NCBI RefSeq assembly: GCF_016863015.1
Contig: NZ_BOOB01000003.1
Location: forward strand, 358,401 to 422,400
Direction of reading: 5' to 3'
Source of the DNA: Microbispora amethystogenes
GTDB lineage: Bacteria > Actinomycetota > Actinomycetes > Streptosporangiales > Streptosporangiaceae
Length of the DNA: 64,000 bases
Shown: positions 63,197 through 64,000 of the stretch, piece by piece
How positions within the stretch are numbered: the first letter of the stretch is position 1
How the letters are laid out: the number at the start of each line of letters is the position of its first letter
Program-made: the position numbers and the translations under genes
The notes under the pieces: generated by a model
Told to the model about the DNA's origin: nothing
Databases searched by the model: none
The model's input: the letters and a program-made list of their open reading frames with translations, nothing else

Positions 63197-63625
63197 CCCG
63201 TATTCAAGTGAGACCGGAATCCGCCGGTGCGCGTCTGCCGCATCTGGTGCGATGTTCGCTCTTACGGTGTTGTTCTGCGGCTTGGTTGCTGAGTCGTAGG
63301 ACGGCAGAGGCCGGAGTTCCTGACCGTTCCCATAGTACGCGGTGGCGTTGGTAAACGTCGCCGGGTGCGGACGGTCGGGCGGTTCCGGCCGACGTATTTA
63401 GATGAGAGCGAAATTCGCCGGTGCGCATCTGACGTGTTCGGCGCGATGTTCGTTTCTCGCATGTTGTTCTGTGGCTCACGTAGCCGTGTCACAGGACGGC
63501 AAGGGGGCCGGAACGGTCAGGCTGTCGGTGCGGCGCGCGCGGCAATGCTGCGCAATTGTTGCCGCGCGCGGACGGTCGGGTCGTTCCGGCCACCGTATTT
63601 AAGTGAGAGTAATTCGCGCCGCGAG
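63197..63625. repeat. About 195-base imperfect tandem repeat, non-coding
   Basis: Units begin near 63201 (TATTCAAGTGAGA), 63395 (TATTTAGATGAGA) and 63596 (TATTTAAGTGAGA). Shared blocks inside include CGCCGGTGCGC(G/A)TCTG, GCGATGTTCG, TGTTGTTCTG and GACGGTCGGGcgGTTCCGGCC ahead of the second and third unit. The third copy is cut short. No open frame fits. 63121-63196 shows nothing else. Confidence 0.75.
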
Positions 63626-63733
63626 AGCGCCGGGCATATCACGGGCCGCGACGCGCGAGAGCCGCCGTTTTGAGCGTTCCCGCCCACCTGGGTTCATGAC
63701 CATGCCCGCCGACGGCACGAAGGGGGTGATCGC

Positions 63734-64000
63734 ATGGAGGTGAGGTCTGCCGGCCCGAGGGGGTGGGCTGTGGGTGACCTGACGGTGTGCGGCGGGGGCC
63801 GCGTGATGCGGGTGGCCGCGTTGGGTGAGGTTCGTCCGGACACCGCGACTTTGGTGCCTGCCGCTGATTCCGGCGGCGTGCGTGAGTACGTGGTGACGGT
63901 GGCGCTCACTGCGATGCCCACGGCCGCCGAGGTGATCACCTGTCTCGGTTGCCTGGCCAAGACCCATCTGTGGATCGATGCCACGCACACCAACCGGGCA
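63734..64000 (+). CDS. Start of an unidentified protein (3' end outside window)
   Basis: ATG 63734 opens a frame with no stop to the window edge (89 codons): MEVRSAGPRGWAVGDLTVCG, then VRPDTATLVPAADSGGVREY, VVTVALTAMPTAAEVITCLG and CLAKTHLWIDATHTN. Codon third positions are GC-rich, as for real genes here, and GGGGGT lies about 8 bases upstream. A CxxC (CLGC) near the visible end might bind metal. No family recognised. Confidence 0.5.
   Translation, partial: MEVRSAGPRGWAVGDLTVCGGGRVMRVAALGEVRPDTATLVPAADSGGVREYVVTVALTAMPTAAEVITCLGCLAKTHLWIDATHTNRA

Overview
The window is high-GC actinobacterial DNA. It has GC-biased third codon positions, frequent GTG starts, ATGA and GTGA stop/start overlaps, and hairpin terminators without a T-run. 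The gene mix (PucR-controlled proline catabolism, a SigF/SigB-type partner switch, GAF-ANTAR and LysM-BTAD proteins, FxLD lanthipeptide genes, leaderless XRE regulators) suggests a filamentous actinomycete, perhaps of the Streptosporangiaceae. That taxonomy is an inference.

Region 1 (1-28.2 kb) looks like stable chromosome. In order it holds: the 3' end of a ThuA/FIMAH secreted protein; a lipoprotein; a ROK regulator; a CBS-pair protein; the deletion scar of an rsbQ-rsbP pair; a nucleotidyltransferase-like gene; a PCu(A)C-like lipoprotein; a RelE/Phd toxin-antitoxin pair; proline dehydrogenase plus P5C dehydrogenase with a divergent PucR regulator; a lipoprotein with a degenerate GH16 fold; a GT4 glycosyltransferase; a stress-signalling island (PAS-GAF-SpoIIE phosphatase, GAF-ANTAR, STAS, sigma factor, anti-sigma kinase); NDH-2; a five-gene peptide-maturation operon; and a block of small envelope proteins. 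The peptide operon (18.8-25.2 kb) is the most novel-looking system. A 43-residue precursor ending in APGCLVHIVVN is followed by a radical SAM enzyme, a prolyl oligopeptidase, a glycosyltransferase and an MFS exporter, the last four joined by 4-5 base overlaps and closed by a long perfect hairpin.

Region 2 (28.2-47.5 kb) is accessory DNA starting at a tRNA-Pro(GGG). It carries a probable integrase tail, a broken DUF2637 gene typical of actinomycete integrative elements, a 1224-residue membrane P-loop NTPase of YobI/KAP type, a two-spacer orphan type I-E-like CRISPR remnant, and a class I FxLD lanthipeptide operon (methyltransferase, precursor, LanB, LanC, stand-alone SpaB_C protein, and a last gene split by one TGA). 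It ends in a scrambled IS5-family island holding an IS701 remnant and a small lipoprotein gene. Two inverted copies of the same XRE-regulator 5' region flank that island.

Region 3 (47.7-57.8 kb) is a complete-looking Tad/Flp pilus operon: two secreted proteins, an SAF protein, a MinD-like ATPase with an abnormal P-loop, TadA, TadB, TadC, a Flp-like pilin, two TadE-like proteins, a TadG-like protein, and a LysM-BTAD fusion.

Region 4 (57.9-64 kb) is a decayed margin. It has a Crp-like regulator with a membrane partner, an IS701 fragment fused in frame to a broken secreted-protein gene, a 155-base hairpin element directly upstream of a second copy of the small lipoprotein seen at 44 kb, an acyl-CoA dehydrogenase remnant, a 272-residue gene of unknown function, roughly 195-base non-coding tandem repeats, and the start of a gene that runs off the window.
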